The notes under the pieces were generated by a model. It saw only the letters and a list, made by a program, of their open reading frames with translations, did not search any database and was not told where the DNA came from. This document shows, piece after piece, positions 34,539 through 42,994 of a stretch of 64,000 bases of DNA. The stretch is taken from NCBI GenBank assembly GCA_002423545.1, contig DIWP01000041.1:3919-67918 (forward strand), in the 5' to 3' direction. The position numbers and the translations under genes are program-made. This DNA is from Thermoleophilia bacterium UBA6103. GTDB lineage: Bacteria; Actinomycetota; Thermoleophilia; UBA2241. The first letter of the stretch is position 1, and each line of letters starts with the position of its first letter.

Positions 34539-34585
34539 GACGCCGAGGGGCGGGGAGTGCTCGGCACTCCCCGCCCCTCGGCGTC
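34539..34585 (-). terminator. 22-bp perfect hairpin after the CO dehydrogenase operon
   Basis: Two 22-base arms starting GACGCCGAGG pair perfectly around a three-base loop, 64 bases beyond the cooS stop on the minus strand. There is no T-run on either side, so it may act as an RNA-stabilising 3' hairpin or a factor-dependent terminator. Confidence 0.6.
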
Positions 34586-34648
34586 TACCGCCGTGGTCGC
34601 CCGGACCGGAGAGGATCCAGGCGCCGCCGGGCTGTCTCCGGCGAGCGG

Positions 34649-36526
34649 TCAGATGCCCAGCGCGGCTCTCTTGGCCTCGATATGGGCCAACATGCCGGCG
34701 ACCGCCTCCTTGGGGTCGGTCTCCACGGCCAGCTTGCCGCCGGTGACGCCCGGCAGGTCCTCGGTGACCAGCTTGACCAGGCGCGGTGCGCCGGTGACGA
34801 ACGGCACCGGGCTCACGTGCGTGTAGAGGCCGAAGCCGAGCGCCGCCATGGCGTCGATGGTCGCCTTCTGCTCCATGTACTCCGGCGCCGTGGCCACCAC
34901 CGGCAGGTCGGGCACGTTCACGCCGAGGGCGTCGGCGATGGCGCCGACCAGCAGGAAGATGCGGCCGGTGTCGGTGCAGGTGCCGAAGCTGAGCACCGGC
35001 GGGATGCCGAGCAGCTCGCAGACGGCGCGCACGCCGTCTCCGGCCTGGTCCTTGGCCTCCAGGGCCTCCAGACCGGCGACCTGCAGCGCCGCGTTGCCGC
35101 AGCCCATGGCCAGCACGAGCACGTCGTTCTTTATGAGCTCCTTGGCCACGGCGATGGTGTTGACGTCCTGGCCGCTGTCGCGGAGCGTGGTGCAGCTCAC
35201 CAGGCCGGCGATGCCCTTCAGCGTGCCGTTCTTGATCACGTCGAGCAGCGGATCGAGCTTGCCGCCCAGCGCGCCGAGGATGCTCTCGGTGCTGAAGCCG
35301 GCGACCGCGTCGCCGACGCGCAGGTCGGCCTTGCCGTTGCCCCGCGCCTTGCGGCTCGGGAAGTTGCCGATCGCCTTCTCGATGAGGCTACTCGCCAGCT
35401 CGCCGGCGGTGGCGGCGTCGTAGTCCATGTGCGGCTCGGCGCCGGGGATGCCGATGAGGCCGCTGACCGGGATCAGCAGGGCGCCGTGGGCCTTGGCCGT
35501 ATCGGCCAGCGTCGGCACGGTGCAGTTCATGTCGGCGGCCCAGACGTCGACGGCGCCGGTGGCCATGGCCATCTCGGTGCACAGCCAGTTGCCGGTGATC
35601 CCCTGGAAGACGTCGTCGACCTCGAACCGCTGCACCAGCTCCTGGCCGGTCTCGATGGAGCCGACGATGCGCAGGCCCTTGGCGCCGGCGGCCCTGGCGG
35701 CCTCCTGGACACGCGCCTCCTTGGCGGCCTTGATCAGAGCGGCGCCCACGAACGGCTCGTGTCCGTTGACGACGATGTTGACGTAGTCGGCATCGAGAAT
35801 GCCGAGATCGGTCTTGATGGCGTGTGGCGTCGGGGTGCCGAACAGCGCGTCCTGACCGAGCTCCAGCGGTACCTGCACGCCGTAGGCCGTCGCGAGACCG
35901 AGGCGCAGAGCCTTGAGAGCGAGACTCACGTAGTCGCCGTCGACGTTGGTGAGGCAGCTCGAGGTGGCGTACACCAGCTCGTGCAGCGGGCCGCCGGGCA
36001 TGATGTCGAGCTTCTTCCACAGCTCCTGCCGCTCGGCGGGCGCGAAGGCCTCTACCAGCGGCGAGGGGTCGCGGTGGTCGCCGTTGAGCGAGTCGTGCAG
36101 GGCCTGACCGGTCCGCTTGGCGAGCGTGTCCTTCGGCTCCAGCTCCACGCCGACCGCGGTGGCCAGCGTCTCGAGCTTGCTCCAGTCCTTGATCTCGTAG
36201 GTGCCGCCGGGCGTCGCCTGGGCGAGCGTCTTGAAGACCTCGTCGGCGTGGTAGAGGTACGTCGAGGTCCCCATCGTGTTCTGAAGGAGCAGGTTGCGCA
36301 TGGCCATGCCGTCGGCGTCGATGCCGCAGACGCCGCGCGGCGCCTTCTCGGTGATCCGGCAGGGGCCCTGCGAGCAGAGCGAGCAGCGGATGCCCTGGAC
36401 GCAGAACTTACAGCGCTTCTCGCCGAACTCGCCCTGGGCCGCCATGCGGTCGAAGACGTTGGTCTCGCCGGTCTCGCGGACCTTCTCGACCATTGTGGTC
36501 ACTGAACCGTGGGCACTCTCTTCCAT
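34649..36526 (-). CDS. cooS: Anaerobic (Ni-Fe) carbon monoxide dehydrogenase catalytic subunit
   Basis: The 625-residue protein has the length and order of CooS. The N-terminal cysteines (RCKFCVQGIRCSLCSQGPCRI, given here in two parts: CKFC near 38 and CSLCSQGPC near 48) bind the D and B clusters. GVCGIDADGMAMRNL follows, and further on lie the C-cluster regions with VNGHEPF, MNCTVPTLADTA, SCTTLRDSGQD and MGCGNAALQ/FGTCTDTGR. It oxidises CO to CO2, or the reverse, in the cytoplasm and passes electrons to a ferredoxin, encoded 29 bases upstream. AGGAGGGATC before the ATG fixes the start. No acetyl-CoA synthase genes adjoin, so CO oxidation for energy or reductant is the likelier role. Confidence 0.93.
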   Translation of the reverse strand: MEESAHGSVTTMVEKVRETGETNVFDRMAAQGEFGEKRCKFCVQGIRCSLCSQGPCRITEKAPRGVCGIDADGMAMRNLLLQNTMGTSTYLYHADEVFKTLAQATPGGTYEIKDWSKLETLATAVGVELEPKDTLAKRTGQALHDSLNGDHRDPSPLVEAFAPAERQELWKKLDIMPGGPLHELVYATSSCLTNVDGDYVSLALKALRLGLATAYGVQVPLELGQDALFGTPTPHAIKTDLGILDADYVNIVVNGHEPFVGAALIKAAKEARVQEAARAAGAKGLRIVGSIETGQELVQRFEVDDVFQGITGNWLCTEMAMATGAVDVWAADMNCTVPTLADTAKAHGALLIPVSGLIGIPGAEPHMDYDAATAGELASSLIEKAIGNFPSRKARGNGKADLRVGDAVAGFSTESILGALGGKLDPLLDVIKNGTLKGIAGLVSCTTLRDSGQDVNTIAVAKELIKNDVLVLAMGCGNAALQVAGLEALEAKDQAGDGVRAVCELLGIPPVLSFGTCTDTGRIFLLVGAIADALGVNVPDLPVVATAPEYMEQKATIDAMAALGFGLYTHVSPVPFVTGAPRLVKLVTEDLPGVTGGKLAVETDPKEAVAGMLAHIEAKRAALGI

Positions 36527-36555
36527 GATCCCTCCTGGGACGTCGTGGGTCGTGG

Positions 36556-36933
36556 TCAGCCGTGGATGAGGCGCGGCAGGCAGCGGGCGCAGGCCCACTG
36601 GCTGCGGCCCTGGTGGCGGCACGGGAACAACACGGCCTCGTCCTCGGTGTTCCCGCAGCTGAAGCATTTCTCGGTGATGCGGTCGGAGAGCTTGGCGGCC
36701 ATGCGCTCGGTGGCCGCCTCTTCGTCGAACTCGGGGGCTTCGCGCTTCTCGATGGTCAGCGCGCCTTCGGGGCAGACCGCGAGGCAGAAGCCCGCTCCGT
36801 CGCAGAGTTCCTCCTTGACCACCTTGGCCTTGCCGTCGATGAGCTCGATGGCGCCCTCGGCGCACGGCGTGACGCAGAGGCCGCAGCCGGTGCACTTCTC
36901 CTCATCGATGTGGACGATGCTGCGGACTGTCAT
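36556..36933 (-). CDS. CooF-like ferredoxin with a C-terminal zinc-ribbon-like motif
   Basis: A 125-residue electron carrier. The first cluster has the full CTGCGLCVTPC pattern. The second reads CDGAGFCLAVCP, where the usual second Cys is Ala, the form seen in CDGxGxC-type domains, so it has three or four ligands at most. The C-terminal part has CFSC and CARC pairs resembling a zinc ribbon, absent from ordinary ferredoxins. AAGGGAG precedes the ATG at 36933. It is the first gene of the operon, 29 bases before cooS, and almost certainly its redox partner. Confidence 0.85.
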   Translation of the reverse strand: MTVRSIVHIDEEKCTGCGLCVTPCAEGAIELIDGKAKVVKEELCDGAGFCLAVCPEGALTIEKREAPEFDEEAATERMAAKLSDRITEKCFSCGNTEDEAVLFPCRHQGRSQWACARCLPRLIHG

Positions 36934-37003
36934 GGTCGCTCCCTTCTGGGGCCGGCGGCTTGAGGCGGGCCGCCACCGGATAAGCACTGCATTCACAGTG
37001 TAA

Positions 37004-37045
37004 ACCATAGCTGAGGGGTGCCATGCCGTCATTGACCAAGGTCAA
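37004..37045 (-). promoter_or_regulatory. Crp/Fnr-type palindrome and -10 box before the ferredoxin-cooS operon
   Basis: TTGACCAAGGTCAA (37032-37045) is a perfect palindrome of the TTGAC-N4-GTCAA kind recognised by Crp/Fnr regulators. On the minus strand a TATGGT -10 box lies at 37004-37009. If transcription starts about seven bases on (near 36997), the palindrome is centred at -41.5, exactly the class II activation position, and no good -35 box is needed. A separate CACTG/CAGTG inverted repeat lies at 36985-37000 around the presumed start. Confidence 0.55.
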
Positions 37046-37184
37046 GGCGCGATGCCGGAGAGGGCCGGCTTGCACGCGTATGCCGGGCTCTGGCGTCGCC
37101 GTGTGGCGGTCATACCCATCTGCGGAGTACTCGAACACGAGACGGCCGTCAGCATGAGCACTCGTCGGTGGTCAAAGGGAGCAG

Positions 37185-39257
37185 ATGACGGTCGTCGAGA
37201 GAGGCGCGCACGGTCGTAGGCGAATCGGGGGCCTTGACCGCGGGTCGCCGCGGGTGTATGTCAGGTGCAGGATGAAAGCGGTACGGAGCGTATCGAGGGT
37301 GCTCGACCACCAGGCGCTCTGGGGGGCAGTCCTCTTCGTCTGTCTGCTGTTCGTTCTCGTGAGTGGCCTGCCGCGGACGGGGGTCGCTTCCGCCGCTACG
37401 CTCACTCCCACCTCGGCGGGCGGCGGCTGGTTCTGGCAGAACCCGTTGCCGCAGGGCAATCGTCTGGAAGACGTCGTGATGATCGACGCCGGGCTCGGCT
37501 GGGCCGTCGGGCGCGGCGACACTGCTCTCACCACCACCGACGGCGGCAGGACATGGTCGCCCAACCTCGTCGGCGCCGACGAATCGCTGACCGGCGTGAG
37601 CTTCGTGTCGGCCGATACCGGGTGGGTCGTCAGCTTCGGCTCGGTGTTCGCCACCACCGACGGCGGCCGCAGCTGGCAGGAGCGTCCCCTGCCGGACCCG
37701 CAGGGGCGGACGCTCTGGCTCGAGGGGGTCGACTTCGTCGACGCTCAGCATGGCTGGGTGGCGGGCGCGATCGACACCTTCGGTCCCGGCGGCGTCTACC
37801 GCACCATCGATGGCGGCCTCACGTGGTCGCTCGCCAGCCGCGGGAGCTGGCCGGAGCTCAGCGACGTCGACTTCGTCGACCGCCGGCGCGGCTTCGCGGT
37901 CGGCAACCGCGGCAGGGTCCTGCGCACCGTGGACGGCGGCAAGACCTGGACCTCGCGCACGCTCGCCCGCGCGCAGACGCTGGAGAGCGTCGTGTTCACC
38001 GACGCCCGGCACGGCTGGGTGGCCGGATCGGGCGGCGCCCTGTTCCGGACGACGAATGCCGGCAAGGAATGGCGACGCGTGCGGCTGCCCGCGAAGTCCT
38101 ACCTGACCGCCCTGAGCTTCGCCGACGCCCGACGCGGGTGGGTCGTGGGAAGCATCGGTCTCAGCCGTGGCATCGTCTTCCGCACGGTGGACGGCGGCAG
38201 GACGTGGAAGGTGCAGACGAGGACGCTTGGCGAGAGTCTGTACGGCGTCTCCGCCGCCTCTCGTTCGCGAGTCGTGGCGGTCGGCGACGCCGGTCTCATC
38301 GCGCGCACGGTGAACGGTCGCACGTGGTCGCGCTGCTCGCGTGGCGTGATGCTCGGCGTCGTCGATGTGGCGGCCGCCGACGATTCCAGCGTCTGGGCGG
38401 TCGGCGGTGATGGTCTGGGCAAGCGCGGGTTCGTGCTCCGCACCGCCGACGGAGGACGGACGTGGCGCCGAGCGCCGGTGGGTGGTCCGCGAGCCGTTCC
38501 CGTCCCGGCGCTCCTGGGCGTCTGCGAGTCCGGTCCGCGGAACGTGTGGGCGGTCGGCTGCGAAGGCATGGTCTGCCGCAGCCGCGACGGTGGTAGCACG
38601 TGGACGCGGCAGAAGGTGAAGGCGGCGAAGGGCGCGACGCTCACGGCCGTGCGGTTCGTCGATGAGGCGACCGGCTGGGCGGTCGGCGGTCACGATCTTT
38701 CGGAACGCGGCGTCATCCTGCGTACCACGAACGGCGGCCGCACCTGGACCGCGTCGAGGCCCGGTGGTGTCGGGCATCTCACCTGCGTCGACTTCGTCGA
38801 CCGCCTGCACGGGTGGGCGGCCGGCACAGACGACGCGGACGACGGCTCCGTCGTGCTGCGCACCGGCGACGGCGGGCGGACCTGGGAGCTCCTGCGGGCC
38901 GAGTGGAGCCGGTTTGGCGGTCGCATCGAAGCCGTCGACTTCATCGATGCTGCTCACGGCTGGATCGCGGCCTCAGACGTGGCGTGGCTCACGCAGGACG
39001 GCGGCCTGACCTGGCAGGAATCGGCCCTCGAGGAGGATCAGTACGTCGACGACCTCGCGTTCAGCGATCCGCTCCACGGCTGGGCGGTCGGGGGCGGCGA
39101 CGTCCTGGAGACGCGGGACGGTGGCCTGACATGGCAGACACTCCCGCTGCGAGTGTATGCGGGGGCGGACCTCTGGGGCGTCGCCTGCGTGGACGCGCAG
39201 CACGCGTGGGCCGTCGGCGACGGCGGGACCATCCTCTCGACGGTCGGCGGGTTCTGA
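37185..39257 (+). CDS. Secreted YCF48-type beta-propeller protein
   Basis: The protein contains about a dozen repeats of the YCF48/BNR type (GWAVGxxG...TTDGGRTW), each with a DGGRTW or DGGxTW turn, filling residues about 85-690. The fold is a beta-propeller; bacterial members are secreted and often attached to surface glycans or involved in assembly, without catalytic residues. The ATG at 37185 follows AAGGGAG. An ATG at 37272 directly before the hydrophobic signal segment (ALWGAVLFVCLLFVLVSG) is an alternative giving a conventional signal peptide. It is divergent from the CO dehydrogenase operon but has no obvious functional link. Confidence 0.8.
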   Translation: MTVVERGAHGRRRIGGLDRGSPRVYVRCRMKAVRSVSRVLDHQALWGAVLFVCLLFVLVSGLPRTGVASAATLTPTSAGGGWFWQNPLPQGNRLEDVVMIDAGLGWAVGRGDTALTTTDGGRTWSPNLVGADESLTGVSFVSADTGWVVSFGSVFATTDGGRSWQERPLPDPQGRTLWLEGVDFVDAQHGWVAGAIDTFGPGGVYRTIDGGLTWSLASRGSWPELSDVDFVDRRRGFAVGNRGRVLRTVDGGKTWTSRTLARAQTLESVVFTDARHGWVAGSGGALFRTTNAGKEWRRVRLPAKSYLTALSFADARRGWVVGSIGLSRGIVFRTVDGGRTWKVQTRTLGESLYGVSAASRSRVVAVGDAGLIARTVNGRTWSRCSRGVMLGVVDVAAADDSSVWAVGGDGLGKRGFVLRTADGGRTWRRAPVGGPRAVPVPALLGVCESGPRNVWAVGCEGMVCRSRDGGSTWTRQKVKAAKGATLTAVRFVDEATGWAVGGHDLSERGVILRTTNGGRTWTASRPGGVGHLTCVDFVDRLHGWAAGTDDADDGSVVLRTGDGGRTWELLRAEWSRFGGRIEAVDFIDAAHGWIAASDVAWLTQDGGLTWQESALEEDQYVDDLAFSDPLHGWAVGGGDVLETRDGGLTWQTLPLRVYAGADLWGVACVDAQHAWAVGDGGTILSTVGGF

Positions 39258-39297
39258 TCATCGGCGATCCCTGAGCCGGGCCCCGTCTCGGAGAGCG

Positions 39298-41307
39298 TCA
39301 CTCCTGCGATGCGCCTGCCGGCGTCGTCTCCGGTCGCTGCGCGATGACCGTCAGGAAGGCGTCGCCGTAGCGCTCGAGCTTGGCGGCGCCGACGCCGGAG
39401 ACGGCCAGCAGTTCGTCGCTGGTCGACGGCCGGGTCGCCGCCATCTCCCTCAGCGTCGCGTCGGAGAAGACGACATACGCCGGCACGTGCGCCTCGTCGG
39501 CCAGGCGCCGGCGCAGCTCCCGCAGGCGCTCGAACAGCTCGGTGTCGGCGTCGCTGAGATCGGCGCTCGCGGCGGCCCGAGCGGCGCGCTCACCCTTCTT
39601 GCGGGCGGCCTCCGTGAGGCGCACGCGCGGCCTGGCCAGCACCAGCTCCCGCTCGCCGTGCAGCAGGTCGCGGGCGGCCGGCGTGAGTTTGAGGACGGAG
39701 TAGTCGGCCATGTCCTGGCTCAGGTAGCCGAGGTGCACCAGCTGCCGCAGCAGGCTGAGCCACGCGTCGCGGCTGAGGTCGGCGCCGATGCCGAAGGTGC
39801 TCAGGCGGTCGTGGCTCAACCTCACGATCCGCTCCGTCTGCGCGCCGCGCAGCACGTCGGCGACGTGCCCGGCGCCGAACCGCTGGCCGACCCGGTACAC
39901 GCAGCTCAGCGCCATCTGCGCGTGGCGGGTGGCGTCGTAGCGCTCGGGCGGCTCGAGGCAGACGTCGCAGTTGCCGCAGTCGTCGTCGAGCCGCTCGCCG
40001 AAGTAGCCCAGCAGCACGCGTCGCCGGCAGATCTGTGCCTCGGCGAGCCCGATCATCGCATTGAGCTTGTGCAGCTCGATGCGCACCCGTTCCGGGTCGC
40101 GGGCCGCCTCCTCTTGCCAGCCGTTCTGATCGCCGTCCGCCGGATCCCGGCGCCGGCGGCCGCCCTCGATGAGCGCCCGGACCAGGGCCGCGTCGCCGAG
40201 CCCGAAGAGCAGGAGCGCCTCGGCCGGTGACCCGTCCCGTCCGCAGCGGCCGGTCTCCTGGTAGTAGCTCTCGACCGACTTGGGCAGGTCGTAGTGCACG
40301 ACGAAGCGGACGTCGGGCTTGTCGATGCCCATCCCGAAGGCCACGGTGGCCACCACCACGTGCGTCTCATCGCGCTGGAACGACTCCTGGACGCGGCGCC
40401 GCTCGGCGGCGTCCAGACCGGCATGATAGGCGGCCGCCTCGACGCCGGCGTCGCGCAATCGCTCCGCCACCTCCTCGGTCCGTTTGCGGCTCAGGCAGTA
40501 GACGATGCCGCTCTGGCCCCGGTGCAGCCCGATGAACGTGAGCAGCTGCTCGTGCGGCTTCTTCTTGTCCCGCACGGTGTAGCGGATGTTGGGGCGGTCG
40601 AAGCCGGCCACGTAGACCGGCGCCTCGCTGAGGCCCAGACGCGAGCGCACGTCCTCGCGCGTCTCTGGGTCGGCGGTGGCCGTGCATCCCAGGATGGGGA
40701 CACCGGGGAACATGCCGCGCAGACGTCCCAGCTCGATGTACTCGGGCCGGAAGTCGTGACCCCACTGCGAGACGCAGTGGGCTTCGTCGATGGCGAAGAG
40801 GGCCACCGGGACGGCCTCGCTCTCAGGCGACGGATCGGTCTCAGCCGTCATCGCGGCCCGCCCTGCCCCCGCCGCCCCTTCTCCCGTGCCGGCAAGGCGG
40901 CTCAGAAAGGTCTCCGTCATGAGTCGCTCCGGCGCCACGTAGAGCAGATCCAGCTCCCCGCCATGAAGCTCGGCCAGCACGCGGCGCGCGTCGACCGGGT
41001 CCAGCGACGAGTTGTAGAAGGCGGCGCGCACGCCGTTGGCGCGCAGCGCGTCGACCTGGTCTTTCATCAGCGAGATGAGCGGCGAGACGACGATGCCGAC
41101 GCCGGGCCGGTGCAGCGCCGGGATCTGGTAGCAGAGCGACTTGCCGCCGCCGGTAGGCATGAGGACGAAGGCGTCGCCGCCGGCGATCACATGCTCGACG
41201 ATCTCCTGCTGGTGCGGGCGGAAGTCGGCGAAGCCGAACACCGCCCGCAGCGTGTGCAGGGGCGTGGGACCGGCGATGGCGGAAGTGGACGGCGAGGAGA
41301 CGGACAC
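39298..41307 (-). CDS. recQ: RecQ family ATP-dependent DNA helicase
   Basis: A 669-residue 3'-5' DNA helicase with all RecQ parts in order. Walker A is MPTGGGKSLCYQIPAL, the DEAH box lies in FAIDEAHCVSQWGHDFRPEY (cited in part), and motif IV-VI includes FGMGIDKPDVRFV and QETGRCGRDG. Then come the zinc-binding cysteines (CRRRVLLG and CGNCDVC), the RQC domain and a C-terminal HRDC domain (ELLAVSGVGAAKLERYG). A short Ala/Glu-rich insertion precedes the DEAH box. The start is a GTG at 41307, since the longer reading to 41376 is Arg-rich and unlike the family. It functions in recombination and fork repair. Confidence 0.92.
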   Translation of the reverse strand: MSVSSPSTSAIAGPTPLHTLRAVFGFADFRPHQQEIVEHVIAGGDAFVLMPTGGGKSLCYQIPALHRPGVGIVVSPLISLMKDQVDALRANGVRAAFYNSSLDPVDARRVLAELHGGELDLLYVAPERLMTETFLSRLAGTGEGAAGAGRAAMTAETDPSPESEAVPVALFAIDEAHCVSQWGHDFRPEYIELGRLRGMFPGVPILGCTATADPETREDVRSRLGLSEAPVYVAGFDRPNIRYTVRDKKKPHEQLLTFIGLHRGQSGIVYCLSRKRTEEVAERLRDAGVEAAAYHAGLDAAERRRVQESFQRDETHVVVATVAFGMGIDKPDVRFVVHYDLPKSVESYYQETGRCGRDGSPAEALLLFGLGDAALVRALIEGGRRRRDPADGDQNGWQEEAARDPERVRIELHKLNAMIGLAEAQICRRRVLLGYFGERLDDDCGNCDVCLEPPERYDATRHAQMALSCVYRVGQRFGAGHVADVLRGAQTERIVRLSHDRLSTFGIGADLSRDAWLSLLRQLVHLGYLSQDMADYSVLKLTPAARDLLHGERELVLARPRVRLTEAARKKGERAARAAASADLSDADTELFERLRELRRRLADEAHVPAYVVFSDATLREMAATRPSTSDELLAVSGVGAAKLERYGDAFLTVIAQRPETTPAGASQE

Positions 41308-41413
41308 ATCGCCACGGTACCACAGCGCGGAGACGGCATGTCGCCGCCGCCGGGGCGCCGGCCTGCCGCTCTTCAAGCGTGAAGGTCCGCGCTGAGAGCC
41401 CGCGGCGCCGCGG

Positions 41414-42127
41414 TCAGGACTGCGCGATGCGAGCCAGGGCGTCGAAGTCGAGGACCTCGACGAGCTCGCCGTTGCCGCTCAGGCGCACGACTCCGGCTCG
41501 CTTCAGGCTGCCGAAGGCGCGGCTCAGCGTCTCGGGGACCGTGCCAAGCCGGGCCGCCAGGTCGCGCTTGGTCATCGGCAGCCGGCAGATACGTGGTGGG
41601 CCGGCTCCGACGGCCGGCGGCCGCAGCTGTTCGCTGCACAGTTCCAGCAGAAAACGCGCCAGCCGGGCGGGTACCGGCAGCAGCAGTTCCTCGACACGAC
41701 GGTTGAGCAGCGCCATAAGCTGGGCCATGCGCGCCATCACGGCCACCGCGAGCTCCGGCTCGCTCACCATGAGCGCGCGGAACTCGGCGACCGGGAACCG
41801 GTAGACGACCGACGGCGCCGTCGCCTCGGTGTGGGACGGGTAGCGGTCCACCGAGAGCGCCGACTCGGCGAACGTGTCGCCGGGGCGCACGTACCGTAGC
41901 GTGGCCGTGCGTCCGTCGCGCAGCAGCTTGAAGACCTTGACCTCGCCGCGTACCAGCAGGAAGAACGCGGTCGCCGGGTCGCCCTGCGCGAAGACCTCCT
42001 CGCCGACTCCCACCTCTCGGCGCCGCGCGATGGCCGCCAGACGACCGAGCGAGGCTTCGTCGAGTCCGGCGAGCAGCCCGGCGCCGCCCAACTCCGCGAG
42101 CGCACGTTCATCCATCGTTCGAGCCAT
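41414..42127 (-). CDS. Crp/Fnr family transcriptional regulator
   Basis: A 237-residue regulator. The N-terminal cyclic-nucleotide-binding-like beta-roll has GEEVFAQGDPATAFFLLVRG and VRPGDTFAESALSVD, then a dimerisation helix. The C-terminal winged helix carries MTKRDLAARLGTVPETLSRAF, whose recognition helix has the ExxSR pattern that contacts TTGA half-sites in Fnr-type proteins. There is no N-terminal cysteine cluster, so the signal is not an Fnr-type [4Fe-4S] cluster; haem, cyclic nucleotide or another ligand is possible. It lies 5 kb from a TTGAC-type palindrome in front of the CO dehydrogenase operon and is the natural candidate regulator. Confidence 0.88.
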   Translation of the reverse strand: MARTMDERALAELGGAGLLAGLDEASLGRLAAIARRREVGVGEEVFAQGDPATAFFLLVRGEVKVFKLLRDGRTATLRYVRPGDTFAESALSVDRYPSHTEATAPSVVYRFPVAEFRALMVSEPELAVAVMARMAQLMALLNRRVEELLLPVPARLARFLLELCSEQLRPPAVGAGPPRICRLPMTKRDLAARLGTVPETLSRAFGSLKRAGVVRLSGNGELVEVLDFDALARIAQS

Positions 42128-42150
42128 CTTTCCGAGAGCCCCCCGATCGC

Positions 42151-42573
42151 TCACTCGTCCGGGCGCGCCTGCGACCGGTGGTGCGCGATGAATGCCGCCG
42201 GCGACATGACGACGACTCCATGGCGCGAGCACTCTGGAAAGTGGGCCAGGTTGCCGGTGATGAGGCAGTCAGCCCGGCAGGCCGCGGCGACTTCCAGGAA
42301 CGGCTCATCATCTGCGTCGGGTAGCGCCTCCGGGAGCGGCGACGAGGCCACGAGGTGCGCCTGGTGCTCGATCAGGTCGAGCAGCGCGCCGACCGCGTCG
42401 GGGTCGAACGCGAACCGGGGTCTCCACAGCACGTCCTCGTACTCGGAGAGGATGCGCGCGTCGAGACAGAGGACCACCTCGCCGGAGGAGACCATCCGCA
42501 CGATCTCACCCGGTGGACCGAAGGGCGACAGCAGCCCAGATACCAGCACGTTCGTATCTAGGACGACGTTCAC
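42151..42573 (-). CDS. PIN-domain toxin (VapC-like)
   Basis: A 140-residue PIN-domain ribonuclease. VVLDTNVLVSGLL supplies the first Asp, SEYEDVLWRP the Glu, and DADDEPFLEVA with LITGNLAHF the later acidic residues of the metal site. It belongs to the PIN_3 group of toxins. Its start overlaps the antitoxin stop by four bases, the usual arrangement. Such toxins cut tRNA or rRNA; the target cannot be read from sequence. Confidence 0.85.
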   Translation of the reverse strand: MNVVLDTNVLVSGLLSPFGPPGEIVRMVSSGEVVLCLDARILSEYEDVLWRPRFAFDPDAVGALLDLIEHQAHLVASSPLPEALPDADDEPFLEVAAACRADCLITGNLAHFPECSRHGVVVMSPAAFIAHHRSQARPDE

Positions 42574-42941
42574 CGCGAGACTGCATCGCCGCCCGCGGGC
42601 ACTCGCCCTCGCCGGGGGACTTCGTTGGCGCGCGTCTCGCGCGGGGACGCCGCGCGCGTCCGGCGCTCCCGGCGCGCGGCTGCGATCTCGGCCTCGATGT
42701 CCTCGTCCGAGAAGACATCCGTGCCGCGCCGAGTCGAATCACGTTGCAGCCGAGCGACGGCCTCGACGGCGCGTGCTCGCCGGAACGCCGAGAGCGACTC
42801 CTCGAAGTTGGACTCGTCTATCGCCACCAGGAGAGCGACCGGACGTCCGTTGCTGGTGATGACCATCTCGCGCTCGTCGGGCAGGTCGCGCCACAGCTCA
42901 GCCGACCTGCTGCGCAGATCGCGCACACTGACGAATCTCAT
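42570..42941 (-). CDS. Phd/YefM-type antitoxin
   Basis: A 123-residue protein whose N-terminal half has the Phd/YefM fold (FVSVRDLRSRSAELWRDL, then VITSNGRPVALLVAID). The C-terminal part is charged and Arg-rich, longer than usual, and probably neutralises the PIN toxin. GGAAGGAGG is well placed before the ATG. It is first in a two-gene module, and the N-terminal domain normally represses the operon. Confidence 0.85.
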   Translation of the reverse strand: MRFVSVRDLRSRSAELWRDLPDEREMVITSNGRPVALLVAIDESNFEESLSAFRRARAVEAVARLQRDSTRRGTDVFSDEDIEAEIAAARRERRTRAASPRETRANEVPRRGRVPAGGDAVSR

Positions 42942-42955
42942 AACGGCCTCCTTCC

Positions 42956-42994
42956 GTGACCCTTAGTGTGTACCCATATGTCACTCAAGGTCAA
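42956..42994 (-). promoter_or_regulatory. Promoter and inverted repeat of the Phd/PIN module
   Basis: On the minus strand TTGACC (42989-42994) and TACACA (42967-42972) are separated by 16 bases. GTGAC (42956-42960) and GTCAC (42980-42984) form an inverted repeat over the -10 box, a possible autorepression site. The promoter lies at the 3' end of the DNA methyltransferase gene. Confidence 0.45.

Larger units (their letters stand above)
34292..34648. other. Intergenic region with promoter, palindromes and a long hairpin
   Basis: These 357 bases carry the leader and promoter of the unknown gene to the left, two inverted-repeat sites over its upstream side and a 22-base-pair hairpin ahead of the CooS 3' end; each is listed separately. 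The remaining bases show no gene. Confidence 0.6.

Noticed and set aside
34682..36505. 607-residue open frame antisense to cooS
   Set aside because: It mirrors the CooS codons in a high-GC genome and has no protein-like pattern.
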